Source: Batkoa obscura (taxonomy: Eukaryota > Entomophthoromycota > Entomophthoromycetes > Entomophthorales > Batkoaceae). From it: DNA of 37,563 nt. Below are positions 21,666 to 30,069 of this stretch, piece after piece (the first letter of the stretch is position 1; the number at the start of each line of letters is the position of its first letter). The DNA is taken from the NCBI GenBank assembly GCA_030770535.1, contig JASVEC010000169.1, positions 1 to 37,563 of the forward strand, in the 5' to 3' direction. The translations under genes were made by a program, and so were the position numbers. The notes below the pieces were generated by a model, which was given only the letters and a program-made list of their open reading frames with translations, had not been told where the DNA came from and made no database searches.

Positions 21666-22997
21666 TTATAGTCCATACTTTATCCAATTCATTTTAAAAA
21701 TCTGATCTAATGCTCGATAGAGCTCTGGATCATGCTTATATGGAATAGAGGTAATAAGAAGTAAAGAAGTAGGTGGATTATAGGTAACAGTCGATTCTCT
21801 TATTACCAACTTAAAGCATCGAATTTTAATAACTTGAAGATTCGGAAAAAATGATAAAAATGATAAAAAATCATCCAGATATAGATCCAATTGAATAACT
21901 GTAATTTGTTTTATAAAGTCAACTTTATATTTACTAGGCTCATTTAAATCAAAATTATGACTTGAATAATAATGATTCATTGATAAATGACCAATAAAAA
22001 GATGTAGCATATTTGGTAATGATGGAAGTATATTAAATAAAGGTGCAGATAGATTATAAACATACAATTGTTTTGAGTAGGCTAATTTTGTCAGATAATG
22101 ATCAATTGGCATATTGAAATTTGATTCTCCCGAAACAAATAAATTGTCTTTTTCAATCAGTTTAATATCACTACACGTATCAAACAAATAAGTGGATGTA
22201 TCTTTCAATTCTATTTGCTTTAGACAATTTAAATTACCAAGGAACTCAATATTAAAATTATTACCAAAACATCCTTCAATTTTTAATTTTAAATGAGATG
22301 CAAAGTTGACATTGGGATTAAGGTTAATCGGGGTATCATGGAAATTACACCATGCTAAATCTAACTCTTTTAGATTAACAAACTTTGTTTTTATTACATT
22401 TAATATATGAGGGCTTAATTCATTAATATCTAATGTTAATGACTTTAGTTTATTAGGGATAAGGTGTTTAACTATATTATCGATATTTATTCCAAATCCA
22501 TGGTCTTTATATATTTCCCTTAATTCAATTATTTCAATTTGATTGAGATAATTATTAAATAACTTCAAATAACCGACGATATTGTTGCTACAAACAACTA
22601 ACTTTTTTAGTTTTGTTAGATTTGTTTTAATACTAAATTCAATATGTTCATCAATATAGTCAGTATCTTCATCATAATCAAAGTCATCGCCTTGATCATC
22701 AATCTCTAACGATGTTATATTAGGACATTTATTTAATAATTTGAGGTTGTCATCATATAAATATATATGTTTCATCATTGTTCCATTTTGTTCAATAAAG
22801 TTTTGTTGGTATATACTATATTGATTACTCACATTATAATAATAAATTGAATAAGATAAATTATATTTAATTGTATTATTTGCAATATTAAATAAGTATT
22901 TGTTTAAAAAGCGTAAGTCAAATAGTTTAGTTGGATCCAGTAATTTGAATATATCTTCTAATAAAACAATAGGTAAATGGTCGAATTGAATAGACAT
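21666..22997 (-). CDS. F-box protein with leucine-rich repeats
   Basis: An intact, unspliced 443-residue protein. An F-box occupies residues about 4-45 (FDHLPIVLLEDIFKLLD then LRFLNK); in the known family this binds Skp1 and links the protein to SCF ubiquitin ligases. Irregular leucine-rich repeats follow (LKKLVVCSNNIVGYLK at about 130, LKSLTLDINELS, LKELDLAWCNFHD at about 212, LKQIELKDTS), which would select substrates. A short acidic patch (DDQGDDFDYDEDTDY) lies near residue 100. The closest relative in the window is the pseudogene at 18231-19725 on the opposite strand. Expanded, fast-changing F-box families are common in some AT-rich fungi; the substrate is unknown. Confidence 0.8.
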   Translation of the reverse strand: MSIQFDHLPIVLLEDIFKLLDPTKLFDLRFLNKYLFNIANNTIKYNLSYSIYYYNVSNQYSIYQQNFIEQNGTMMKHIYLYDDNLKLLNKCPNITSLEIDDQGDDFDYDEDTDYIDEHIEFSIKTNLTKLKKLVVCSNNIVGYLKLFNNYLNQIEIIELREIYKDHGFGINIDNIVKHLIPNKLKSLTLDINELSPHILNVIKTKFVNLKELDLAWCNFHDTPINLNPNVNFASHLKLKIEGCFGNNFNIEFLGNLNCLKQIELKDTSTYLFDTCSDIKLIEKDNLFVSGESNFNMPIDHYLTKLAYSKQLYVYNLSAPLFNILPSLPNMLHLFIGHLSMNHYYSSHNFDLNEPSKYKVDFIKQITVIQLDLYLDDFLSFLSFFPNLQVIKIRCFKLVIRESTVTYNPPTSLLLITSIPYKHDPELYRALDQIFKMNWIKYGL

Positions 22998-23746
22998 TGT
23001 AAATAAAATCTATAAAACAACTTATTTTTTTATTTTATATATTTTTGGAGTTGATTTATTTGGTAAATTATGTAACTTTGGACCTTAATTGGTTACTTTT
23101 TATTTAATCCAATTAAAATTAGTAATGTGTGTAAAAATGTTCTTATATATTTTACTTTTATTCTGTATATAGTAAATTAATTTTATATGTTGATTTATTT
23201 AGTAAATACAAGAATAATATTATATTATTATTTGATATTTTATTCGAGTTCTAAATTTACTCCACTTTATAAGGACCACATGTTTTTTATATTTTATTAT
23301 CATTTTATTATTTTATAAATGTTTATTTTAAGCCAGTAAGTCAATGTTGTAAAATCGATCAAATATAAAGATATGGGTGAATATTGTTTTATTGCTTCAA
23401 GCTTATGAATGTTAAGATCTATTTCGATATTAATTATCTATCAAACTCTTTAATATTTTATTTGATATTTTTATTATTACTTGAATTATCAATCAAAGTT
23501 ATATTATTTAACATTTAAAACTCAAAGTAATAAACATAATAAAAATACTTACTATTGAGATTATTTGGTTATATTTTACTATCGCTTTATTTGTTTATTC
23601 AAATTAGTATATTAAAAACAATGATAGGTTGCATTTGTTCTTTAAGAATTAAAAGTTAAAGTTTGAGCCTTATAAAATATTAATGAATATAAATAGAATA
23701 TTACAAAAGTTACAAAATATTTGTTTTTTAATTAAAGAAATATAAA
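22998..23746. promoter_or_regulatory. Divergent intergenic region, F-box gene and GST
   Basis: 750 bp between head-to-head genes. It contains a 20-bp near-identical direct repeat, GTTGATTTATTTGGTAAAT at about 23050 and GTTGATTTATTTAGTAAAT at about 23189, which could be a duplicated regulatory site. No gene or RNA seen. Confidence 0.45.
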
Positions 23747-24565
23747 ATGATTGAACTTTACGATTTGGTAAACAAGAAAGATGGCAATCATTTTAGTCCA
23801 TTTTCATGGCGTAGTATAATGGCTTTAAAACACAAAGTAAATCGATTTGTTGTATGTTGTTAATGATTTTAATATTGACTTGAATTATTATAGGGGATCG
23901 AATTCACTCAACATGGCCTTACATTTACTGAAATTAATGAACAAATACCAAAACTAAGGTAAGTAAATAGTTAGTTTTTAATATTTATTAACTTACATTA
24001 CATTAATTAATATTATAAAAGTAATGGAGAGTGGGATAAAGTACCATTTATAAAATTTGATAATAATAATATTGTTTATGATTCCACTAAGATAGCTGAT
24101 TATCTTGAAGAAAGATACCCTGGAAACCCATTATTCCCAAATGGTCGTTATTTTTCCAGTTTTTTGGAGAATCATGCTAACATCTTTGCACCTTTATTTC
24201 AATCTATTATATTAAATGTTTATGATTCTTTATTACCAAAAGATCAAGAATATTTTCGTAAAACTAGAGAAGCTTGGTTTGGAATGACATTGGAGGAGTT
24301 TGCTGGTAAAAAAGAAGGTCACAAAGAAGCAATAGAAAAGCTATTCTTACCTTTTCGTATGAGTTTAGTTAATATTAAATATTTAGAAGGAGACAAACCA
24401 AGTTATTCTGACTATGTTCTGTTTGGTCACCTCAAATTTGTTCAAATGACTTCCATTTCTACCTTCGATATGATTGTTACTAATCATCAAGATCAATCTT
24501 TAAAAGACTGGTGGGATTCTATTCAAAGTCTTAATGATGGCTTTGCTGCTTCTTTTAAACCTTAG
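23747..24565 (+). CDS. Glutathione S-transferase family protein
   Basis: A cytosolic 232-residue protein of the GST fold. Exons: 23747-23836, 23894-23958 and 24022-24565; introns are 57 and 63 nt with GTAAAT/GTAAGT donors and TATAG/AAAAG acceptors. The N-terminal thioredoxin-like domain shows FSPFSWRSIMALKHK (Ser-containing glutathione site), KVPFIKF (the cis-proline) and VYDSTKIADYLEERYPG (Asp-Ser contact with the glutathione gamma-glutamate). The remaining 140 residues form the helical C-terminal domain, ending in a YLEGDKPSYSDYVLFGHLKF segment, typical of the beta-etherase/Ure2-like branch common in fungi. The substrate cannot be told from sequence. Confidence 0.88.
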
Positions 24566-24723
24566 TTTGATAATATTAAGATAAACTGAAAATAAAAATA
24601 TACTTAATATATTATCATGTATAACTATATATAATTTATTATAATTTGAGATAAGACGGAGGACCTTTTTGAGGTGATGATAATGTATTTCAAGTAATTT
24701 AGTATTTATTTGCCTAGACACAA

Positions 24724-24824
24724 TGTGGAAATGTGTTTTTTTGTTTAAGAATTTTACTAACAATCTTTCTGCTCAAATAGCGCTTAAAAAATGGAAAAGT
24801 AATGAAATAAAAAAAACATCCCCA
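24724..24824 (+). mobile_element. MITE copy 10 (about 101 bp)
   Basis: The right end ACATCCCCA is consensus; the left end (TGTGGAAATGTG) carries an extra base and its flank (CAAT) has drifted. Forward orientation; core CAAATAGCGCTTAAAAAATGG. It faces copy 11 across 15 bp. Confidence 0.87.
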
Positions 24825-24839
24825 TATAGTTATAATATT

Positions 24840-24938
24840 TGAGGATGTTTTTTTGGCTTCATCACTTTTTCCCTTTTAGGCACCATTTGAGTGAGAAAAA
24901 TCATTAGTAAAATTCTCAAACACAAAAATACATTCTTA
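24840..24938 (-). mobile_element. MITE copy 11 (99 bp)
   Basis: Left end TGAGGATGT, right end ACATTCTTA. The flanks are ATTT on both sides, which is informative because most copies sit at ATAT. Reverse orientation relative to copy 10, so the two together form a large inverted repeat. Confidence 0.85.
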
Positions 24939-25390
24939 TTTCTATTTTAAATGTTAAACAAGTAAAAAGTAATAAAAATTGTTATACATATCATTTTTTA
25001 TGTTGTATTTTAAAATTTAGGCTATGGCTTAAATTATTCATTACTATTTTATACTTCAGAAGATTCGATAAGCTGTTTAATGGAAAAACTTTATAGTTAC
25101 TGTATCATACCTTAATCAAAGCATTTACACATCTGTCCAAGTGGGCTACATTTTGTTTAAAATTGAGTCACAGTTTCTACAACTCTATTGTGACTTAAAT
25201 AATCATTCATTAAAAAATAAAATTTAATAAAATCAGAATAAGTTATAAATACTTGGACATTAAAAAACTAAAAAAATAAACATTTGACTCTAGAAATTAC
25301 TGCAAGTCATAATATAGTTGCAGGAGTATTTAAGATAAAATTACATATTTCAAAAGTAACAATTAAATTTATTTAAGATTGTTATAAAAA

Positions 25391-25436
25391 AATCAATATT
25401 AATGGATGATCTAACAGTAAAGAAAGATATATAAAT
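25391..25436 (+). promoter_or_regulatory. Duplicated promoter block of the 87-residue secreted gene (copy 1)
   Basis: AATCAATATTAATGGATGATC (written in two parts: AATCAATATTAA, TGGATGATC) lies 70 bp before the ATG and is followed by a TATATAAAT box 52 bp before it. The same two elements, in the same order and spacing, precede the paralogue at 26062. Confidence 0.6.
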
Positions 25437-25479
25437 ATAAAATAGAAATCAATCGAAATTAGCTTCAAAATTATAAAAA

Positions 25480-25743
25480 ATGAGAAATTTCAATCTACTC
25501 TGTCTAATACTATTCTTTTTTATATTTATACTCAGTAACAGTAGTGAAAAGTTAATATCTAGTGGAAAAATAAGCAAAGGTAGTAGACATTTACTATCTT
25601 TATTTGGTTTTGGTTTTGGATCTCAAGCTATTGCAGGTGCTTTTGTTTTTATTATTAGTAAAGTTATAGAGACAATTACTCGAAAGATATTCAAAACAGT
25701 TACTACTCCACTTTTAAAAGCTAAAAAGAAACTAATCAAATAG
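25480..25743 (+). CDS. Small secreted cationic protein, paralogue 1
   Basis: An 87-residue protein with no recognised domain. Residues 1-21 form a strong signal peptide (MRNFNLLCLILFFFIFILSN). The predicted mature part has a short Lys/Ser segment, a Gly/Phe-rich hydrophobic stretch at 38-60 (LLSLFGFGFGSQAIAGAFVF), and a strongly basic amphipathic C-terminus ending LLKAKKKLIK. It aligns without gaps to its tandem neighbour at 26062 (by eye 42 of 87 identical). A secreted peptide that inserts into or coats membranes fits the shape, but that is inference. Base composition is like its neighbours. The TATA box and A-rich leader support a real gene. Confidence 0.75.
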   Translation: MRNFNLLCLILFFFIFILSNSSEKLISSGKISKGSRHLLSLFGFGFGSQAIAGAFVFIISKVIETITRKIFKTVTTPLLKAKKKLIK

Positions 25744-25975
25744 AGTCTTATCACTCAATAAACTATTTATCTTTTTGTGAATAGAATTTATGTTATCATG
25801 TTGACTTTTAAGCTATTCCAAAAACTTCCTTGAAGAAATTTATAGAGATTTTATATAGCATTTTTAATGTAATATAAACAGTTGTATTTAAGGTAATTTA
25901 TATTTATAAAGCATTTTTTTAATATTTTGAAAGGTATAAATTAATTTAAAAAGACAATTTGGGAAAATTAATAAA

Positions 25976-26024
25976 AATCAATATTAAACTTTGGATGATC
26001 AGAAAATAAAAAAAGTATATAAAA
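25976..26024 (+). promoter_or_regulatory. Duplicated promoter block of the 87-residue secreted gene (copy 2)
   Basis: AATCAATATTAA, then TTGGATGATC ending at 26000, then a TATATAAAA box at 26016, 46 bp before the ATG. Compared with copy 1, only a few bases differ between the two shared elements, while the rest of the spacer has diverged. Confidence 0.6.
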
Positions 26025-26061
26025 AAGATAATCAATAAATACAGGCTTAATATTACAAAAA

Positions 26062-26325
26062 ATGAGGAATTTTAATTTGATATATTTGACAGTAGTCCTT
26101 TTAATTCTTATACTTAGTAGTTATGGTAAAGAGCTGATTGATAGTAGAAAAGTAAGTAAGGGTAGTGGAAAAGTATTATCATTTTTAGGCGTTGATTTTA
26201 AATATCAAGTTGCTGCAAGTGTTGCTGTATTTGTAGCTAGTAAAGTTGCACAAGGAGTGGTTATAAAATCTGCCAAAAAAATTACATCCCCGCTTTTAAA
26301 AGCTAAAAGTAAATTAATTAACTAA
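26062..26325 (+). CDS. Small secreted cationic protein, paralogue 2
   Basis: 87 residues, the same length as the gene 320 bp upstream and aligning end to end without gaps. Shared: the MRNFNL start, a hydrophobic signal peptide, the KGS motif at 33-35, and the C-terminal PLLKAK. It differs in the centre, where the Gly/Phe stretch is replaced by an Ala/Val-rich segment (VAASVAVFVASKVAQGVV). Conservation of both ends with a changed centre, and of gene length, argues that both copies are under selection as proteins. Function unknown; the same alternatives apply as for paralogue 1. Confidence 0.75.
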   Translation: MRNFNLIYLTVVLLILILSSYGKELIDSRKVSKGSGKVLSFLGVDFKYQVAASVAVFVASKVAQGVVIKSAKKITSPLLKAKSKLIN

Positions 26326-27384
26326 GTTAAATCGATTTGTCAATTTCTTTTATTTTATCATTATTAATTTTTAAAATAAACTGGTTTACTATCAAGTGCT
26401 GTTAATTTCTTTTATATTTTATGTAACTTTGTTGATTATTTGGTTCCCATCATCATACAGATTAGAATAGTAGATCTAAAGAGTTTATAGAAGATATAGG
26501 CTAATTTTATTATAAACTGTTGAAAGTATTGCTCAAATAGATGTCGCGTTATTATTAAAATAAAGAGAGTACCCAAATTAAGAGATATAGTATCAAAAAC
26601 CTCAAGATCCTTTAAATCTGTTTGAAACGTTAACTTTAACTCATACTTTTTTATAATTTGATGTTAATTTATACAAAAAATAGAAATGATAGGAGCAGTA
26701 ATTTAGGAAATCGTAAATGTATTTTTTGAGGTGCTTCTTTAGTTTGGGAACTCAAAACAATAGAATACTTTTTTTTTGAAAATTTTAATTTTTACAAGCA
26801 TTAGTTGTTGGAATGGTAACAAAAAATTTAATTAAATATATGGGTATATTTTTTTTTGGTTTCTTTGCTTTTTCTATTCTTTAAACACTATTTGAGTGGA
26901 AAATTATTAGCAAAATTCTCAAACACAAAAATATATCCCCATGTTTTTTGTCAAAAATTCACAACTTAACTTCGTACTACTCAAAAAGTGGACAAAATAT
27001 TAAGGAAAAAAGGTAGTTTCATATGCTAAATCATTACTATTCTAATACAACCGTTAAAGTACAAATGGGCAATGACTAGTGGTAGCTTTTGTAACCAATA
27101 GTTTGTATTATTGTGCTTATTTACATCCAAATATTGGAATTTTGTTTTGAAATGAGAAGTAATTTATTATGATTAATACTTTACCAGCAATACTACCGAT
27201 TAAAATCAAACTCTAAAAAGGTAGATCGTTTGATCAATGAGGCAGAATTGAAAGTAGTGAGAAGATCAATAATAAACAAAATAAAAAATATATAAGATTT
27301 TACATTTGATAAATTAAAGAAAAGATACATTTTCAAAAACAGATTCAACAAAAGTAAAAGTTATTTATAAACCAATATAAACAA
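26326..27384. other. Intergenic region with one MITE
   Basis: About 1 kb with MITE copy 12 and the TATATAAGA promoter (about 27288) of the next small secreted-protein gene. No further gene seen. Confidence 0.5.
26841..26941 (-). mobile_element. MITE copy 12 (101 bp)
   Basis: Left end TGGGTATAT, right end ATATCCCCA; left flank ATAT, right flank ATGT. The core is drifted to TAAACACTATTTGAGTGG. Reverse orientation. Confidence 0.85.
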
Positions 27385-27708
27385 ATGAAAGTGATAACTA
27401 TAATTTTAATAATGGTTTCTTTGGTCCTATTTTACAATTGTAACCGTGTTTCTAAACTGCAATTAATAAGAAGGAGTATCAATCAAAACCCAAAGCCTTT
27501 GATTAGAAAGTTAATTAGAAGGAATCATAAGTCCATTAATTTCATCAAAAACAATTTAGTTGACTTGAATACAAATGGCGTGTTTAGCAGAAATAAAGAC
27601 AATGAAGACAAAAAGGACAAAAAAGAAAAAAAACCACTATTTGCTTGCTCATTCAACCTACCTTTCCTAAAAAAATCATCATCAAGTTTTGAGGATGACT
27701 TAATATAA
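27385..27708 (+). CDS. Small secreted protein with dibasic sites and acidic tail
   Basis: 107 residues, no known family. Residues 1-20 are a signal peptide (MKVITIILIMVSLVLFYNCN). Next come three closely spaced dibasic or tribasic points (IRR at 28-30, IRK at 40-42, LIRR at 43-46), which resemble Kex2-type processing sites and would release short peptides. Residues 70-83 are a Lys/Asp/Glu run (NKDNEDKKDKKEKK). The C-terminus has one Cys (88) and ends SSSFEDDLI. The acidic end recalls the DYxDDKL tails of the two glycine-rich neighbours. It lies in the secreted-protein cluster; expression and processing are inferred. Confidence 0.65.
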   Translation: MKVITIILIMVSLVLFYNCNRVSKLQLIRRSINQNPKPLIRKLIRRNHKSINFIKNNLVDLNTNGVFSRNKDNEDKKDKKEKKPLFACSFNLPFLKKSSSSFEDDLI

Positions 27709-27984
27709 ATAAAGTACAATAAATATAGTAATTCATTTTGAATTTTAAAAAATAGAATAAATTGTACTTCATTGTTACTCTTTTAATTAAAATAAGATTT
27801 CTCTTATAACTCGAAGCTTTATAAATTATAAAAACATGTAACTGTAGTTTCTTTATTATAGTGCTATCTATTAATTTATGATAATTTCAAGCTATATAAG
27901 AAAAATCAAATCTAAATCACATCAGTGGTAACTTGAATAAGTGGCTGATAAAAGGTTTATAGTTTATTTATTACTGTTTTAAGT

Positions 27985-28440
27985 TTAGAGTTTATCATCC
28001 TCGTAGTCCACGGGCTTACTCATATCGACAGGCACACTTCCAGTTTGCGGTTCTTTTGGTTTAGGGACCTCACCATTTGTGATAGTTTTTACTGTTTTAC
28101 CGAGTGCTTTACCAACAGCCAACCCTGCAACTCCTCCAGCAATTTCTCCTTTATTAATATCATCAGCATCTTTATTTCTAGTAGCATCTGTAACTCCTTT
28201 TCCAATTGCTCCAATCCCTACCCCAAGTCCACCGGCGACATTATTAAGTGGATTATAAATACCCTTTTCCTCTTTTTTGGTAACAGTGGAGCCAAAAGAA
28301 GTGCCTAGTGAGCTTATAGTTGAACCAAGGGTACCACCAAGGAAGTTAAATGCGTTACCTTCTCCAGGATAAGCAGGAAGAGCAAGTAAACTATTATTAG
28401 ATATCAATGCTAAGCAGATTAAACTATTTGTTAATTTCAT
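27985..28440 (-). CDS. Secreted glycine-zipper-like protein, paralogue 1
   Basis: 151 residues. A signal peptide at 1-21 ends in LLALP. The mature protein is rich in Gly, Ala, Val and Thr, with GxxxG-type patterns in three blocks: about 35-50 (GGTLGSTISSLGTSFG), 70-83 (GGLGVGIGAIGKG) and 102-116 (GGVAGLAVGKALGKT). Charged linkers with KK or DADD separate the blocks. It ends PVDYEDDKL. Such repeats can pack as membrane-inserting hairpins, as in bacterial glycine-zipper proteins; function here is unknown. Its paralogue is at 29328 on the same strand. A TATAAATAGTCA element lies 34 bp before the ATG. Confidence 0.75.
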   Translation of the reverse strand: MKLTNSLICLALISNNSLLALPAYPGEGNAFNFLGGTLGSTISSLGTSFGSTVTKKEEKGIYNPLNNVAGGLGVGIGAIGKGVTDATRNKDADDINKGEIAGGVAGLAVGKALGKTVKTITNGEVPKPKEPQTGSVPVDMSKPVDYEDDKL

Positions 28441-29327
28441 TTTTGATTTATATAGTTTCTATAGTTAAATTGCTGACTATTTATAATGCTATTAGCCATT
28501 ATTTAATAGATCGATTATCATGATAAACATATTTTATTATTTATTTTAACCAATTCTAACATTAAACTGCATTAATGAAATCAAACTTATGCGACTGTAT
28601 TGTAATATTGAAGTTTAAAAACTTAATTTTAGCCAGGCGGTAAACAATAATTTAAATTGTTATGTCTGTTTTATTGCAATGTATTGTTAATGCTTATCAA
28701 TTGGCCTATTATCCTTAAAAATCAGTGTTTTTGATATCGAAAGCTTTTTTCATGTAATGGAAAAAGCTGAATGAACTATAAAATGATTTATGTCAAAGTT
28801 GCCCTTTATCTAATCAATATCAGAATATTCACTTAAGTGCTGTGTTCGTTCAACGAAAAAAGAGTTATGACTGTTTACGGTATTAAAGATTATCCTTAAA
28901 TCAACCAAAAAACTATTATTAAATACTTCATTGACCTTATTGTATAAGTTTATGGAAAGTGGTGAATTCTTTTCGAAAAGTTCAGTCATTATACTCACTT
29001 TTTCACTCTCTTGTTATTTTATATTTAGATTCCTTACCAGCCTTTGATCTAGTATGAATATGTGGTAAAACTCGCATTTGAAAAAATGAAGGGAAATAAA
29101 ACATCGTTATTTTTATTAACATATTACTGATTGATATAAATGCAAAAGCCATACTTGAGAAAGGTAGAGACAAAGGTAAGACAAGATAGTAGTAAAAAAG
29201 CAATTACTCGTTTGTTCATTTACCTAACTCAATTTCTTTGAGAAATCAGATGAAATAGGTGATAGTAATTATTAGATAAAAATCTTATTAACTTACCTTG
29301 AACCTTTAGTTTTTGATAAATTTAACT
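28441..29327. other. Intergenic region between the two glycine-zipper genes
   Basis: It contains the promoter of the first paralogue. A 32-codon minus-strand frame at 29124-29219 begins MNKRVIAFLLLSCLTF, a convincing signal-peptide shape; joining it to a downstream SKAGKESKYK exon by an intron is possible but unproven. The 62-codon minus-strand frame at 28810-28998 has no recognisable features. Confidence 0.4.
28474..28485 (-). promoter_or_regulatory. TATA-type element TATAAATAGTCA
   Basis: On the minus strand, TATAAATAGTCA lies 34 bp before the ATG of the glycine-zipper gene. The identical 12-mer sits at 29873-29884 before its paralogue, so it was probably copied with the gene and retained. 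Confidence 0.65.
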
Positions 29328-29837
29328 CTAAAGTTTATCATCATCATAATCTATCGCACCATCTTTCACAATGACATTTTCTTTAGGTTTGGGTGTAGAT
29401 TGTTTAGTTACTTCTCCATTTATAATCGTTTTTAGTGTTTTTCCTGCTGCTGTTCCAAAAGCTACACCTGCAACACCACCTACAACCTCAGCTTTAGTAG
29501 CTTTCTCATTACCAAATTTGGCTTTTGTTGCTGCTGTTACTGATTTTCCAACGGCACCGAAGGCAGATCCAAGACCACCAGCAATAATATTGACTGGATT
29601 ATCTTTATCTGTTTCTTTCTCTTTTTTCGTAATTGCAGAATCAAATGAAGTGCCTATAGAGCTCATAACGGAACCTGCCGCAATTCCAAGGAAACCAACT
29701 GGATTGACTTTGTCAAAGTCTTTTGATTTAACTTGACCAAAACTAAATGATTTACCTTGTCCAAATTTAATTGGAAATGAATATAGAATGTTATTTAATA
29801 CTAACGCTAACCCGATTACATTAGTGAACAGTCTCAT
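29328..29837 (-). CDS. Secreted glycine-zipper-like protein, paralogue 2
   Basis: 169 residues from the ATG at 29837, chosen over an upstream in-frame ATG at 29864 because MRLFTNVIGLALVLNNILYS aligns with the paralogue's signal peptide and the TATAAATAGTCA box is 36 bp upstream, matching the neighbour's spacing. The same Gly-rich blocks follow (IAAGSVMSSIGTSF, IAGGLGSAFGAVGKS, VGGVAGVAFGTAAGKT), then TIINGEV, and a C-terminus ending IDYDDDKL. An extra Lys/Phe-rich segment follows the signal peptide. The block order, the charged breaks (ITKKEKE) and the terminal DDKL are all preserved between the two, implying selection on the protein. Function unknown. Confidence 0.75.
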   Translation of the reverse strand: MRLFTNVIGLALVLNNILYSFPIKFGQGKSFSFGQVKSKDFDKVNPVGFLGIAAGSVMSSIGTSFDSAITKKEKETDKDNPVNIIAGGLGSAFGAVGKSVTAATKAKFGNEKATKAEVVGGVAGVAFGTAAGKTLKTIINGEVTKQSTPKPKENVIVKDGAIDYDDDKL

Positions 29838-29872
29838 TTTCAATCTATACAAAGCTGTAAACAATTTGTTTT

Positions 29873-29884
29873 TGACTATTTATA
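29873..29884 (-). promoter_or_regulatory. TATA-type element TATAAATAGTCA
   Basis: Identical to the element at 28474-28485 and at nearly the same distance (36 bp) from the start codon of the paralogous glycine-zipper gene. Confidence 0.65.
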
Positions 29885-29973
29885 GTATAGAGTAGCATAC
29901 ATAAATGATTTTCATGATAGCCCTTTTTAAGAAAAAATTTAAATCTGGCGTACAAATCTAATTTTTTTTTATA

Positions 29974-30069
29974 TGGATATCTTTTCTGATTTCACTGTTT
30001 TTCCATTTTCTAAATGCTATTGAATCGAAAAATTATTAATAAATTGTTAAACAAGCATACTCATGCTCA
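29974..30069 (-). mobile_element. MITE copy 13, diverged (about 96 bp)
   Basis: The left end TGGATATC is flanked by ATAT. The middle TTTCCATTTTCTAAATGCTAT and GAAAAATTATTAATAAA are recognisable, but the right end is lost in CATGCTCATG, so the right boundary is approximate. Reverse orientation; an older copy. Confidence 0.7.

Larger units (their letters stand above)
24566..25479. other. Intergenic region with an inverted MITE pair
   Basis: It holds MITE copies 10 and 11 and the promoter of the first small secreted-protein gene. No other gene seen; the minus-strand frame over 24500-24763 is a shadow of the GST end and a MITE. Confidence 0.5.

Noticed and set aside
28045-28308. Plus-strand frames opposite the glycine-zipper genes (also 29371-29736)
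   Set aside because: They are antisense shadows; the minus-strand frames have signal peptides, a conserved paralogue and TATA boxes.
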